Positions 43,698 through 55,205 of a DNA stretch of 64,000 nucleotides are shown here, in pieces. The DNA is from Malus domestica (Eukaryota; Streptophyta; Magnoliopsida; Rosales; Rosaceae). The stretch lies in NCBI RefSeq assembly GCF_042453785.1, contig NC_091671.1, forward strand, positions 34,735,001-34,799,000, read 5' to 3'. The translations under genes were made by a program, and so were the position numbers. Below the pieces are notes generated by a model that searched no databases, was not told the origin of the DNA, and was given only the letters and a program-made list of their open reading frames with translations. Every line of letters starts with the position of its first letter. The stretch's first letter is position 1.

Positions 43698-43862
43698 TGT
43701 CAAAATTCAAATGGCATGAAACCGTATCAAATCCTAAATGGCACGAAGCCATGACAAGTTTCAAATGGCACGAAACCACGACAAGTTTCAAATGACATGA
43801 AGCCGTGTTAAATTTCAAATGGCAGGAAGCCGTATCAAATATCAAATGGCACAAAGCTGCGT
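43698..43862. repeat. 27-bp tandem repeat, about 6 copies
   Basis: The unit is close to CAAATGGCACGAAGCCGT followed by ATCAAATTT or ACAAGTTT. Copies are slightly diverged. Confidence 0.93.
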
Positions 43863-43865
43863 TCT

Positions 43866-44190
43866 GCTCCAATAGCTCAAAGTCCTCATCCGCACGAGCT
43901 AAAACTGCATAAGGCGTCAAAAGCTCCAATGGCACAAAGTCCTTGCCCGCACGAGCTGAAATTGCACAAGGCATCAAACACTCTAAGTGGCACAAAGTCT
44001 TTGCCTGCACAAGCTGAAACTGCATAAGGCATCAAACGCTCCAATGCCTTAAAGTCCCCGCCCGCACGAGCTAAAACGACACAAGGCATCAAATGCTCAA
44101 ATGGCTCAAAGTTCTCGCTCGCACGAGCTAAAACTACACAATGCATCAAATGCTCTTTGCCTGCACAAGTTGAAACTTTACAAGGCATCA
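43866..44190. repeat. about 57-bp tandem repeat, 5 to 6 copies
   Basis: The unit contains GCTCCAATGGCACAAAGTCC, GCCCGCACGAGCTGAAA and CACAAGGCATCAAA. The Cys-rich minus ORFs across it are repeat translations. Confidence 0.92.
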
Positions 44191-45639
44191 AACCCCAACA
44201 AATATATAAGGAACTACGAGTGACTTAATCCCTCAACCAGGGTACGTAGGCAATCTAGGGCTCGACCTAGGTGCAGTCGCAAAATAAAACAAACACCCAA
44301 ATCCCCAAGTTACGATTTATTCATATTGGAATCAAAGGGTTTTCCTTTTTAAAGAAGGATTGTAATTAATAGACGCATAGTCTAGAATGGGTCGAACTGA
44401 AATTAATAAAACCTTATTCGAAAAATGAATGAGGGTGAAATTGTGACAAGTGAATTATTTGTTTACATATTGTGTACATTTTTTGCTCAAACACACATAA
44501 ATGTACCAATTAATAAAACTCTACCATAACGATTGAATTTCGAAAAACGGACGTCATAAACATATTCAGGATGCCAAAAAATATAAGGGGGAACCTCAGG
44601 TACTCCCATACGCCCTCATGCACCACCGCAGCAAACGCCGACATGGGTCGTCAGAAAGTTGGCTAGAAAAGTCGTAGGCGCCGCCGTGGAACACATGCGC
44701 TGGCACCGGCACCGGTAGCCCTTCACGCGCGCCCATGAACAGGCGCACGTGTGGCATGGGTTTTTGGGATTCGATTGAGTTGGACCAGATCCGATTATGG
44801 GCTTGGGCTTGGTTCCTAGGCTTGGGCCTATTGGGTTTGGGTTCAAGGGGCCAAAGGCCCTAGTTTGTACGGCCCAAAGACCTAGGTTCAATAGGTCTAG
44901 GCTTGGCTAATTGGGCCGGGTTCCATAGCCCAAATGCCTGGTCTGGGTTCAGTAGGTCACCCAAATGGGTTTGGGCTTAAGGGTTATCAGGTTGGTTTGG
45001 GCCAGAAAGCCCAACCCAAAGGTTTGGGCAAAAGGGCTTGGGTTTCCAGGTTTGGGTCGTTTCGACCTAGTTTTGATGGAAAAGAAGGCCGGAGCTTCCC
45101 GAGCTCCGTTCAATGCTGATTCTCAAACTTAGGGTGCGATTTAGCTATCCAAATGAAGCTTAAGAGGAGAGGAAGAGATTCATACCTATATCACGCCGTG
45201 TGGTGGCTAAAGTTTGGCTCGAAAGCCACGGGGCTCATCGGATGAGTTTGCTAGGTTTCCTGGGCTTCACAAAGGTGGAGGGAAAGAAAGACTCAACACT
45301 AGAGGGGGTGTGGTGGTGTCGTCATCTCTGTTTTCTCGATTTTGAGGTGTGAGGGTGTGTGTGTAGATCGGGAAGAGGGAGATAGTGTGTGTGAGAAAGA
45401 GAGTGAGTTGAGAAAGGGGAAGAGTGACTTAGGGGAGAAGAGAGAAGAAGAGAGAGAGAGATATGAGATGGGGGTGATGCCACGTGGCAGACAAAGATAG
45501 GGAAAATATCCCAAAAGGGAAATGGGAGATCCGGGTAAAGTGAGGGGATAAGAAGGTAAAATAGTCATTTCATAATTCCGTTAAAATGCACATATACATA
45601 ATTTGGGACAGGGTTTCACAATCTACCCCTCGTACAAGA

Positions 45640-46145
45640 ATTTCGTCCCGAAATTACAATCTCATATAAACAAATGCAAATATAGACTCCTCACCAGTTC
45701 TTCTGTTTCCCACATCGCTTCCTCAATTGCATGGTTTTTCCACAACACCTTCACTAACAGAATGATTTTATTTCTTAGCATTTTATCTTGTCGGTCAATG
45801 ATCGCCACTGGTTCCTCAACATAACTTACGTCTTAACTCACCTCTAACGGTTTCGGCTGAATAACATGAGAATAATCCAGTACATACTTTTGAAGCATGG
45901 AAACATGAAAAACGTCGTGAATCTGCAACAACTCTGGTGGTAGCTCCAACTTATAAGCAACCGCACCAATTAACTCTGTGATCTGATAAAGACCAACATA
46001 TCGAGGGCTCAACTTCCTTCGCTTACCAAATCGAGCCACACTCTTCCAGGGAGACAACTTCAAGAAGAAAAATTCACCGATCTCATACTCACGATCCCTG
46101 GAATGTCAGTCCACGATGCTCTTCTTTCGATTTTTTGTCACATCA
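45640..46145 (-). pseudogene. Gypsy integrase C-terminal remnant
   Basis: Minus-strand translation has KLSPWKSVARFGKRRKLSPR, YVGLYQITELIGAVAYKLEL and HDVFHVSMLQKYV, the usual end of Gypsy (Tekay/Del-type) integrase. A stop at about 45833 interrupts the following VSYVEEPVAIIDRQ segment. The integrase catalytic core is absent. Confidence 0.88.
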
Positions 46146-47007
46146 CCTGTAACATATATTTTGATCAGACGCACTTGGATTAAAGTGGCTGAAGGATCAC
46201 CTCGCCGACTCACTGCCTGAGCCCTCACTAGATGATCCTGAACCCTGACCATGTTGCTTGAACGACTGAGAGCGTCCAGGGTCGAAGGAATTAGAAGAAA
46301 TAAAAGGCTCCCTCATACTTCGGGATCGGAATCCACGACCCTGCTGACTCTGGCTCCAAGGCTGGTTCTGGTTAAGTCTGTTCCACCTCGTCTGTTAGAT
46401 TCTTAAAGCCGCCTCATCTCCTAGTATGAGGTATGCCTCTGTGGTGCCAGAAACTTGCAAAAGTCTTGGTTTATAGCAATCTCCAGCTGAATCATCATCT
46501 TCCGTTGGTTCTCATAAGTTCCCTCATGGTGTCTTGATAGGCGAAACTCTTGTCTCTTGTCTCTTCCTCAGATTGCCCTGCCGAAACTCTAGGAACTCTT
46601 GTCTCTTCTTCAGCTTATAACCGGGGCTCAAAAAGTGTGCGCTGAATAGTTTCCTGAACGTAGCCCAAGTCACCAAAGAGTTATGTGGGCGAGAGCCTAT
46701 CATTAACTTCCACCAATACCTCGCGTTCCCCTAAAGGAAGTAACCAGCGGTATTCGCCCATTCAGACGTTGGGCATCTCATGCTCTTTAAGGTGTTCTCC
46801 ATCTTTTCTAGCTAATCCTCAGTCTCCTTACATGCTCCAACTACATTAAGTTCTGTAACGTCGTGGTTACGAGCAATCTCCATATAAGTATGACTTGGCC
46901 TGTTACTCCCAGGAAAAGCATTTCACAAAGCGGAGGTCAACTGTTGAATTCCTCCCATTAGACCAGAACGAGGTCGTCGAGGTACATTCCCACCAGTAAG
47001 ATCCATG
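46146..47007 (-). pseudogene. Gypsy gag remnant
   Basis: The start codon at 47007-47005 gives MDLTGGNVPRRPRSGLMGGI and closes at a TGA after SAL. Further gag-like pieces follow in shifting frames (for example TEDQLEKMENTL-like and Ser/Arg-rich RGFRSRSMREP segments). It joins directly to the integrase tail at about 46140-46165, so the whole middle of pol is deleted. Confidence 0.75.
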
Positions 47008-47099
47008 ATTCTGATAAGAGGCAAACAAGACTTAGAAGGATGAAAGATTATGGCCACAAGAAAGCTTATGATTACCAAATGGAAGAATGAAGTCCCAAG

Positions 47100-47117
47100 T
47101 ATGCTCTGATACCAATC
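47100..47117 (-). other. Gypsy primer-binding site
   Basis: Minus-strand ATTGGTATCAGAGCAT adjoins the 5' LTR, complementary to initiator tRNA-Met, and fixes the element's orientation. Confidence 0.92.
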
Positions 47118-49178
47118 TGACACACCCAGATCCCGATGTCCAAAAGACAGTGGGATGGCCATGTGTTGGTCGACACCCAAGGGTGACGCAAGCCATTTAA
47201 TGAATGCATATGCCCAGAACATGTGAAACATGCATATAAATTTTGTTCAAACTGCATAATATAATATTCAAATAAAAACTTTACCAAAACAATATAATAA
47301 TATTCAACCGTCAATACAATGATAGTGATAATGCATGACATGTTTAGAGCATACATCTAATTTAGAATACAAGTGGATGGTGTAACAGAAAGTGTTATTA
47401 CAAGTAATGTCAAAAGCAGAAAGGATGGCACGATATCACTAGTAGGGGAATGCCTCGTAGCTCGGATCATATGCCTCGTTCCTATGTCCTGAGGGGGTGC
47501 AAAACAAACATGAATGGACCAAGTTGATATATATAATACTGAAACAATTATTCAACAACGTACTAACCCCCAAAGTTTTTTGAAAACTCAATAGTATAAT
47601 ATGTAATAGGTTTTTCTGAAAATCCTAGCATGCCATAAAACCTTTGTAAAACGTATATCATATATAGTGTGCTAAATAGTGGTATCAGTATCGCCCAAAA
47701 GCATAGAGAACTCTTCATTTGCCCAAAGGCATATAGAACACTTCATTCGCCTGTAGGCTCCTAAAGAAGCCACCCGAAAACATATAAGTATCAATCACCC
47801 GTAGGCTCCTACAACATCCACCCGAAGACATATATATGTATCAATCGCCCGTAGGGTTCTACAGCACCCACCCGAAAGCATATATAGTGACCACTAGATA
47901 AGCACAAAAAGATTGTATATAATCTTTCCAACATAAGTACATATATCTCAACGGAGCTCAGTAGCTCAAACATCATATCTCAAAACATCTTTATAGTATA
48001 CAGTCATCCATCATATATTACAAAGAACGTAAAAATCGATAAAGTATGGTATTCCAAAATATTCTCAGTAAAGCATGATATTTCATAAAGCGTAAAAATC
48101 GAAATAGGAAGAACATAATCGCTTATAATAATCGCACTTAAGCACATAAAGGTTCCAATTAATAAAACTCTACCATAACAACTGAATTTCAGAAAACGGA
48201 CGTCATAAACAGATTCATGACACCAAAAAATATAAGGGGGAAGCTCGGGTACCCTTACGTGTACTCACGCGTCGCCGCATGTTCCGAGATAGGTTGCCGG
48301 AAAGTTGGCCGGAAAAGTCGTCGGCGTCGCCGTGGAAGGCGGTACGTGTACTCCATGCGCCAGCACCGACAGCCCTTCACGCGTGTCCTAGGTTCTTGGG
48401 ATCTAACTAGGTGGGGCTGGATCCAGGTCTAGGCCTGAGCTTGGGCCTATTAGGTTTAGGCTTGGGTTCAACGAGCCGAATGCCCTAGTTTGTACGGCCC
48501 AAATGCCTAGGTTCAATGGGTCTAAGCTTGGCCAATTGGCCCTGGTTCCATGGACTAAAGGCCTGGTCTGGGTTTAGTGGGTCGCCTAAATGGGTTTGGG
48601 CTTGAAAGCCCGACCAAAGGGCTTGGGTTTTCGAGTTTAGGTCGTTTCGACCCGGTATTGACGAAAAAGAAGGCTGGAGCTTTCCGAGCTCCGTTCAATA
48701 CCAATTCTCAAACCTAGGGTGCGATCTAGCTATCAAAATGAAGCTTAGGAGAAGAAGAAGAGATTCATACCTATATCACGCCGTGTGATGGCCGTAGTTT
48801 GGCTTGAAAGCCACGGGGCTCGCCAGATGAGTTTGCTGGGTTTCTTGTGCTTCACAGAGGCGGAGGGCGATAGAGAAACTCGACACGGGGGGGGGGGAGG
48901 CGTGGTGGTGTCGTTGTCGCCATTTTCTCGATTTTGGGGTGTGAGGGTGTAGATCGGGGAGAGGGAGAGAGAGTGTGCGAGAGAGAGAGAGAGAGAAAGT
49001 GAGCTGAAAGAGAGGAAGAGTGACTCGAGGGAGAAGAGAGAAGAGAGAGGGAGACAGGAGGTAGGGGTGGTGCCACGTGGCAAACAAGGATAGGGAAAAT
49101 ATCCTAAAAGGGGCTAAAATAGTCATTTCATAATTCCGTTAAAATGCACATATACATAATTTGGGACGAGGTTTCACA
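47118..49178 (-). repeat. 5' LTR of the Gypsy element
   Basis: 2061 bases. Relative to its partner it lacks about 115 bases at about 48093 and shows many substitutions, so the insertion is not recent. A GA/CT-rich run near 48960-49060 accounts for the Ser-Leu repeat ORFs in this part. Confidence 0.92.
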
Positions 49179-49415
49179 CCTACTTCCTTGTTCTTAATCA
49201 TATCCTTTCTCGTGTGCCCACACATCCAACGAAGCATTCTCATCTCTGCTACATTCATTTTTTGCACATGTTTATGCTTGACCTCCCAATATTCTGTGGC
49301 ATAAAGCATTGTTGGCCTTATTGCCATCCTATTAAATTTTCCTTGAGCTTCAGTGACACACGACATACGCACAACACACCCAATACACTCTTCCACTTCA
49401 TCCATCCCCCTTGCA
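49179..49415 (-). mobile_element. RTE LINE copy 3, 5' half
   Basis: The minus strand encodes FNRMAIRPTMLYATEYWEVK and [20 protein letters not shown], matching the LINE RT C-terminal region and continuing the fragment that stops at 41013. It is truncated at about 49415. Confidence 0.88.
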
Positions 49416-52400
49416 TTCTATGGTTGAGATGTGAGAGGTGTGGGAATCCGATGCTCGGTCCATTTCTTGGCCATTAACTGGTCTAAAATAAGGTTCAGGA
49501 TCGAGGAAAGATGATGAAAAAGAGGAGATAGAAAAGCATTTGAGTGAAAGATCCAATCCTTCAATTTTAGTGCGGTGCAGGAAAGGGACTGAATATACAT
49601 CACCAAATTTATCATGCTCTGAAGAATTATATATGCACATATGAACACAATATGATTTACATGTCAAGCCAAAACCTTGGGACCAGCCGAATCAAGATTG
49701 GTTGACCTCCATTTTCATCAACCTTCATTTTCTTCACAGGTTGGAAAGGCTCCTTTCCAGCATGATAACATTCAAACTTTTCGCAAACTCAAATTTTATG
49801 TTTTCTTCATGTTAGTTACTATAAGTTTTTTGCCAATTGGAGGGAGAGAGGGATTCAAACTTGAAATCTATTCTCATATTACGTAGGTTTCCTCTGAGAA
49901 CGGTATAGTGTTTGTGTCCAAACTAGTAATGTTTCTAAACTGAGAGCCAGTACGTTCGCTTTTTAGTCCACTAGATGAGTAAGATGCGTAAAGCGAACAC
50001 TTAATTTTGTGGTGATATTTTTATTGAGGAGTTAGAAATGGGGCTTGATTGGGTTAGAAGTAACGTTTAGGGTTCAAGATCGAAATCTGAATCTCATTCC
50101 TCGGGTTTAAGGTCTAGGGTCCAGAGTTTGGATCAATTAGGGCTCTAGGTTAAACGTTGAGCTAGAGGTTCCAAGTCTAGAGTTTGAAACCAATATAAAA
50201 AGAAAGTATGTCAAATTACCGATTTTATATAACTTTGTGTATATCTCTTTCATTACATAGCTGAGTCACGCGGTACTCTTGTCTTGTATGCTAGCAATAG
50301 ATCTTTTAGTCGTATTTTGAATTTGTTAGTTTAACTCCTCAATGAAGAATGATCTGATAAAGGCCTTATGCTTTCAAGTTCATGATAAAGAGAGAATCCA
50401 GGAACTAAGAGCACCGGGACCAAGACCCAACTCAAAGCTGGGAGTGATTGGCACAATATTGTGGCGAAAATTACTTGGTGTGACAAATGGATTCTTACTG
50501 GCTAGAGAAAGAGAGAGACGACGCGGAAGTCAGAGAGGTGAATGTTTCATGAAGCTAGCTTGGACCACAGTGTACGTGGTATGATGCTTTAATCATGTAT
50601 GGCAAGCGACTATAAATGGACCAGTCACCTTAAGTCTTACGTCATGTTAAGTGATTAAATGGTCTCTAAATTGTAAATGATTTATTTCAGAGATGATTTA
50701 TAGATGATGGTAAAGAGAATTGCCGGTTTCAATTATAAATGTTTGTACAATCAAATGATGCCACGTTAGAGGGAGGACTTTCCTCCTTATTGGAACTGAG
50801 GGAAGTATTATATCCCAAATTTGAAATCTGCAGAATAGATTGACAATGCTACATATGTATCACTAATGACATTGTTGATCATATCTCTCACACAAAGAAC
50901 CTAAACTTCTAGGTGAATCCACTAAACCTACCGGGATATATTATCGATTAGTAATATGATTAGGAAACTGCTATTTACACTTCAAGAGCGTTCATTGACT
51001 TACTCATGATTAAAAAGAGTGCAAAATGACATTTTTATATTGTAAATAACTTCTTCCTATAACGACATATATGATGGCATGGACACATTGCAAACGAACC
51101 CAAAGCATTATTGCATACCAGTTGGAAGTAGAATTGTTATCGCCTGCTTTCTTCACTTTTGCTTGTGTTTTGAAAGATCAAACTAGCTAGAATGAATGTT
51201 TAGGTCCACAAAGGTAAAGATCCCATGACTTATTGAACGCTTGCATCAACCATTGGGTACTTTCGTACTATGACCATGTGAACGCAGGGGTCATGTCACA
51301 CTTGATTTTTCTTGCTAATCTCTGCATATGTATGTACCTGTGTTCCTCCATAACACATCCAAGGTCCCGTGAGCTTGTACCATCCACATAATGCCATGAG
51401 CTATATACTAATACAAAACATCAACAAAATGGGGAACTATTAAGTCACCGAGCTATAACAAAAAAATATAACTAATGCAACGTGAAATTTTGACAATGAA
51501 AAGCGAATGGTCACACGTATACGTCCTATTTTGCTAAAGTTTTGCATAGAAGATTCTCAAAGGAAAATCTAAACTTGATGAATAAGATCATTAAACCTAA
51601 TAACAAGCGGCCCCAACCATTAATGTATGTTTGAAAATTTTCTATAACGTGGTTATGGTTATGATGAGGGATGAGATTGTTTCAGAGCACATACATTATT
51701 AATTACGTTATTTTTCAAAATTAATTGCCCACACAACTTGTGTGCAAAAGGGATGCAAATTATACTGGTGGATACAATGAAGTCTAACCTTGCGACTATT
51801 GTTTATCAAAGTTTTGCACACTCTTGAAACAAATACCAAATATTCTAAAAATAATACGAACACTCAAATATTCAAGAATAAAATTTACATAAACTTTTAT
51901 TTTTGGTGCTTTGGTTTTCAATAAAATGGTGGAGAGAATTGGAAAAGCTTTCGCTACATCATTTGTATAGGATGCTTAGAAATATGAGTGAATGAAGTCA
52001 ATGACGATTCTAATTAAAATTCGTCCTTTATTTATAAAGGTTTCGGTATCCCTTTATGAAATAGGTTGGCAACCATTCAACTCCAAATAAGTCTTAGATT
52101 ACACCCCTTCGGTATCACTGAATCATCTCCCTTTCCATTTGAATTTGATTTTAACCATCTAAACCATGTTTTGAAGTAACTATACGTATGTATTCACATT
52201 ATAATCTAAGGACATAATACATATAATTATCTCTTGAGAAAACAGTGGATAAAAATGAAATCGACTTTACCCTGGAAGCTGTATATATATACTGTAAATT
52301 CTGCACCCAATAAAGCATAGGGTAAAGTAGAGAGTGGCAGACAAAGCATTCACTTTAGATTAAAGATCACTGTAATTCAAAGTTCTCTTACTGCATGCAA

Positions 52401-52870
52401 GTTTACTCATCCTGCGTACCGTACTACGTGAATTTAATTAAAGCATGAGCTACTGCCCTTCTTCTTACGTACTCACTTGTAAATGAACTGTCCCCTCTCA
52501 ATCAATGACACTTAACTTCAGCAATGCAACGACCCCTGCAGGCTCTTGTGCTCTTTCACTCATCTCCGCATGTTATTGTTAATAGATCATCTCAGAAAGC
52601 AAAACTCAATTATATACTTTCTGATCGATATACTCTTTTATCACCAGTTGACCATGTAGTAAGCTCATTTTGAACGGATGGTCATTTTTTGGATACATGA
52701 CAAACATTGATTTGTCGGATGAGACCACTGAGCCTAGGAATAGGTTGCAAGAGAAATTCTCTTGTTCTGATCAACATTAACTGTTCTTATATTTTTTTCA
52801 CACTGATACAAATTAAGCTCAGAAGCTTTCAAATCCTAACCTCGTTTTTTAAGTGCTCTTTTGTTATATA
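49416..52870. other. intergenic, no gene seen
   Basis: AT-rich. Short ORFs (for example 50342-50584, 80 codons) lack motifs and splice context. 50040-50180 has repeated GGTTCAAG/TCTAGG(G/T)T strings. No RNA gene or transposon end is recognised. Confidence 0.5.
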
Positions 52871-53100
52871 TTCACTGGTTCATTCAAAATTCTGCCACCT
52901 TATACGATATCGACACGTGCAGAACACAAAAGAATGGAGCTTGTGTTTGTGGTCCTCTTCCACTTTTTCACCTATTAATTCCTTACACTTTATCCACCTT
53001 CATAACTCCACCCAGTTTCCCCCCTTCTTAATAACGCTCAACCATTCTCCATTTCCACCAAAACCTCATTGTAAATTCTGATACGTAGACTTCCTTAACA
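52871..53100 (+). promoter_or_regulatory. promoter and 5' UTR region of the SBP-box gene
   Basis: A GACACGTGCAG box (CACGTG, G-box/ABRE core) lies at about 52912-52922, 180-190 bases before the ATG. The following CT/CA-rich sequence without upstream ATG suits a leader. No clear TATA box is placed. The assignment is inference. Confidence 0.4.
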
Positions 53101-54627
53101 ATGGAGGGCAAAAATTTTGAAGGAAGGCAAACATGGAAAGAGAAATCGAAGAAAGATGTTGAGGAAGTAGAGGATGACTACTCGGACGAAGAAGAGACTG
53201 GTGGCGGTGGTGGAGGGTTGATGCTGAGATTTGAAGAAAATGAGAGGCAGAAGAAAGCTGCTGCAGCTGGAAGAAGAGGATCTGGTGGTGGAGGTGGAGG
53301 TGGGGTTTCACAGCCATCTTGTCAAGCGGAAAGGTGCGGGGCTGATTTGGTTGATGCAAAGAGGTACCACCGCCGGCATAAGGTTTGTGAGTTTCATTCG
53401 AAGGCAGCTGTTGTGATTGTTTCCGGGACTCGACAGCGGTTTTGTCAGCAATGCAGCAGGTCTAATTGCATCCCATTTTCCTGTTCTTTTTCCCTTCTTT
53501 CACTTGCTTCCTTGCATTTTTCTGCTTCTGTATGATTTAGGACTTGTTAGCAGAATGGTGATCTCTGCTTAATTTTTATGGAATAAAATTTTGGTTTTAT
53601 TATACCCTCAGAAAGCAAAAACTCCATCCATATAATTAGGGTTTTGACTAATTCTGGGGAATTAAACTCGAAAAAATATATTCCTTTAACATTAACACAT
53701 ATAATTAAGGATTTATATTCCGCTTCAGATCATGAGGACCGTTTGGAAACATGGGGTTTACAGCTATGTAACAAATTTTTGAAGCAGATTATTCCTTGAT
53801 TTTTGTTTATTCCTGAATGCATCTTTCCATGGAGTCAAATAGATCATTGACTTAACCATATAAGCTGGAATATTAAATAACTTTTACTTGACTGGTATTG
53901 TTAAGAGTGTCGTCAACACGTTAATTAATTTAGTCAAATGCAGCAACGGTTCATGCCGAATCATGCTAGGTATATAACTGGTACAAGCTTTTCTTAATTT
54001 CTTAAATTTGGAGATGAGGTAAATTATTAAGCTGCAGAATATTAATGAATATCTGCTTAAATAGCATAACGTGTGAGCCAGTCACTGAACATTTTCATTC
54101 CTTTGCTTGTCCATTAGTTAATCAACCCACACTAGCTGAACTTGCTAGGGCCAAAGCTATTACCTCTGAACTTCAATTGCAGAATTTTTGGAGACCCTTA
54201 ATTAATATACGTAAGTGATTTCTGGATACCTCTTTTCTCTTCTTGCATTCTGACCTATAGATTGAATAAATTAAGGGAGAATCAAGAGGTAGTGTGCCAA
54301 AGAAAAAAAGTCGGAGTGCTAAAATCACCTCTCTTAATATACTCCTCCATAAAGTAGTACTCTTACATACCACCATGTTTTTGAACTTTTCATTATTATG
54401 GGACTGCACTGCACAGGTTCCATGAGCTAATCGAATTTGATGAAGCAAAGAGAAGCTGTCGCAGGCGTCTGGCAGGACACAATGAGCGACGCCGCAAGAG
54501 CTCAGGCGAACCTTATGGAGAAAGCTCAAGCCGGAGAGTGGTTGGTCACCAATACAAAGAAAGTCAGACTAGATATCAGATCACGCCCCCAGGAAACTCT
54601 TCCTCCAAGCATTGTCAGATCAGATAA
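53101..54627 (+). CDS. SPL: SBP-box transcription factor, SPL3/4/5 type
   Basis: Two exons, 53101-53459 and 54417-54627, with GT at 53460 and AG at 54415-54416; 189 residues. The intron splits an Arg codon between the second zinc finger's CSR and FH, the conserved SBP-family position. The N-terminus is acidic with Gly runs. The SBP domain spans about 72-148: first zinc site C74, C79, C96, H99; second C115, C118, H122, C134; bipartite nuclear signal [17 protein letters not shown] at 131-147. Such factors bind GTAC cores and promote phase change and flowering. Small size, one intron and a miR156 site in the 3' UTR place it in the SPL3/4/5 clade. Upstream 53066-53359 minus frames are shadows. 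Confidence 0.93.
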
Positions 54628-54656
54628 GGCCATGCATCTTGTGATCTGCTCTCTAC

Positions 54657-54676
54657 ATGCTCTCTCTCTTCTGTCA
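54657..54676 (+). promoter_or_regulatory. miR156 target site in the SPL 3' UTR
   Basis: The 20-base site ATGCTCTCTCTCTTCTGTCA starts 30 bases after the stop codon. It is complementary to miR156 (UGACAGAAGAGAGUGAGCAC) with two mismatches, one at the very end and one inside. The 3' UTR location is characteristic of SPL3, SPL4 and SPL5. It implies silencing in juvenile tissue. Confidence 0.9.
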
Positions 54677-54744
54677 TCCGTGGCTTTGTTTCTAGGCCAT
54701 TACATATGTGAGCTTCTAAAGCTATTCTGGTGTATGGTTATGTA

Positions 54745-55205
54745 GTTTCGACTTGTGTTAAAACTAATCCTTAACACTATTCTGGATGTTTCAATAAGAC
54801 AATTGGGAATGTTTATGTAGGAAGCACCTATGATATTAATAATACAGAAACGCATATGCTCATAACTACCTATTATAAGCACAACAAAATCTTTACTGAA
54901 AGATCAAGTGTTTTTTAGAAAAGCACTTGAGAAGCACTTTATGGACAAACACCTCAAAAAAAAATTAATAGGACACATATAATTTGTTCGATGAATATCA
55001 AACAGGTATTAGACTATGTGTGATGGAATGTTTTTATAGGAAGCACTTATGCCCACAAAGTCACAATACATAATTAAGTGCATATCCTGGAACCGCTTTA
55101 TTATAAGCACAACAAAACCTTCACTGAATGGCCAAGTGCTTTATGAAAAAGTACTTTTGAAAAAAAAACTTTCTCGAGAAGCGCCTCAAAAATTTTATTA
55201 GTGCA
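54745..55205. repeat. diverged direct duplication
   Basis: GAATGTTTATGTAGGAAGCACC at about 54808 and its counterpart at about 55028 each lead after 80 or so bases to TTATAAGCACAACAAAA(T/C)CTT and a run of AAGTGCTTT-like motifs. The offset is about 220 bases. It is probably two tandem copies of an unidentified repeat. Confidence 0.7.

Larger units (their letters stand above)
42165..44498 (+). mobile_element. insertion inside the Gypsy LTR, probably a solo LTR
   Basis: The inserted segment is 42170-44493 (2324 bases) with CACAT at both sides (42165-42169 and 44494-44498). It starts TGTTGAGC and ends GCTCAAACA, so TG...CA with near-inverted ends. The partner LTR has the uninterrupted site. A TATA-like AAATATATAAGGAAC near 44200 followed by GGGTACGTAGGCAATCTAGG looks like an LTR promoter and R region, giving plus orientation. 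It contains a (TA)n run, two tandem arrays and a 97-codon ORF. Confidence 0.78.
41014..45620 (-). repeat. 3' LTR of the Gypsy element, interrupted
   Basis: It aligns to the 5' LTR over its whole length except for a 2.3-kb insertion at 42170-44493. Without that it is 2278 bases. It contains a three-copy tandem of about 57 bases at 41605-41780 (GTAGGCTCCTACA(G/A)CACC and CCCGAAGGC), also present in the partner. About 115 bases around 41990-42110 are missing from the partner LTR. Confidence 0.9.
41009..49183 (-). mobile_element. Gypsy retrotransposon, internally deleted, inserted in the LINE
   Basis: The element spans 41014-49178, with CCTAC target duplications at 41009-41013 and 49179-49183. 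It reads on the minus strand: 5' LTR 47118-49178, primer-binding site just left of 47118, a short internal region with gag remnant and integrase tail, polypurine tract GAGGGGTAGAT, and 3' LTR 41014-45620. LTR ends are TG...CA (TGTGAAACC ... GGGTGTGTCA on the minus strand). Protease, RT, RNase H and most of integrase are deleted, so it is non-autonomous. Confidence 0.93.

Noticed and set aside
48745..49126. Ser/Leu-repeat ORFs on the minus strand (also 45299-45568)
   Set aside because: GA-rich LTR sequence, present in both LTRs.
50342..50584. 80-codon ORF as a small gene
   Set aside because: No motif, conserved context, or promoter signal.
53066..53359. Minus-strand 97-codon ORF over SPL exon 1
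   Set aside because: Antisense shadow of the GC-rich, Gly-coding exon.
54173..54529. 118-codon minus ORF across the SPL intron and exon 2
   Set aside because: Overlaps the coding strand of the conserved SBP domain; a shadow.
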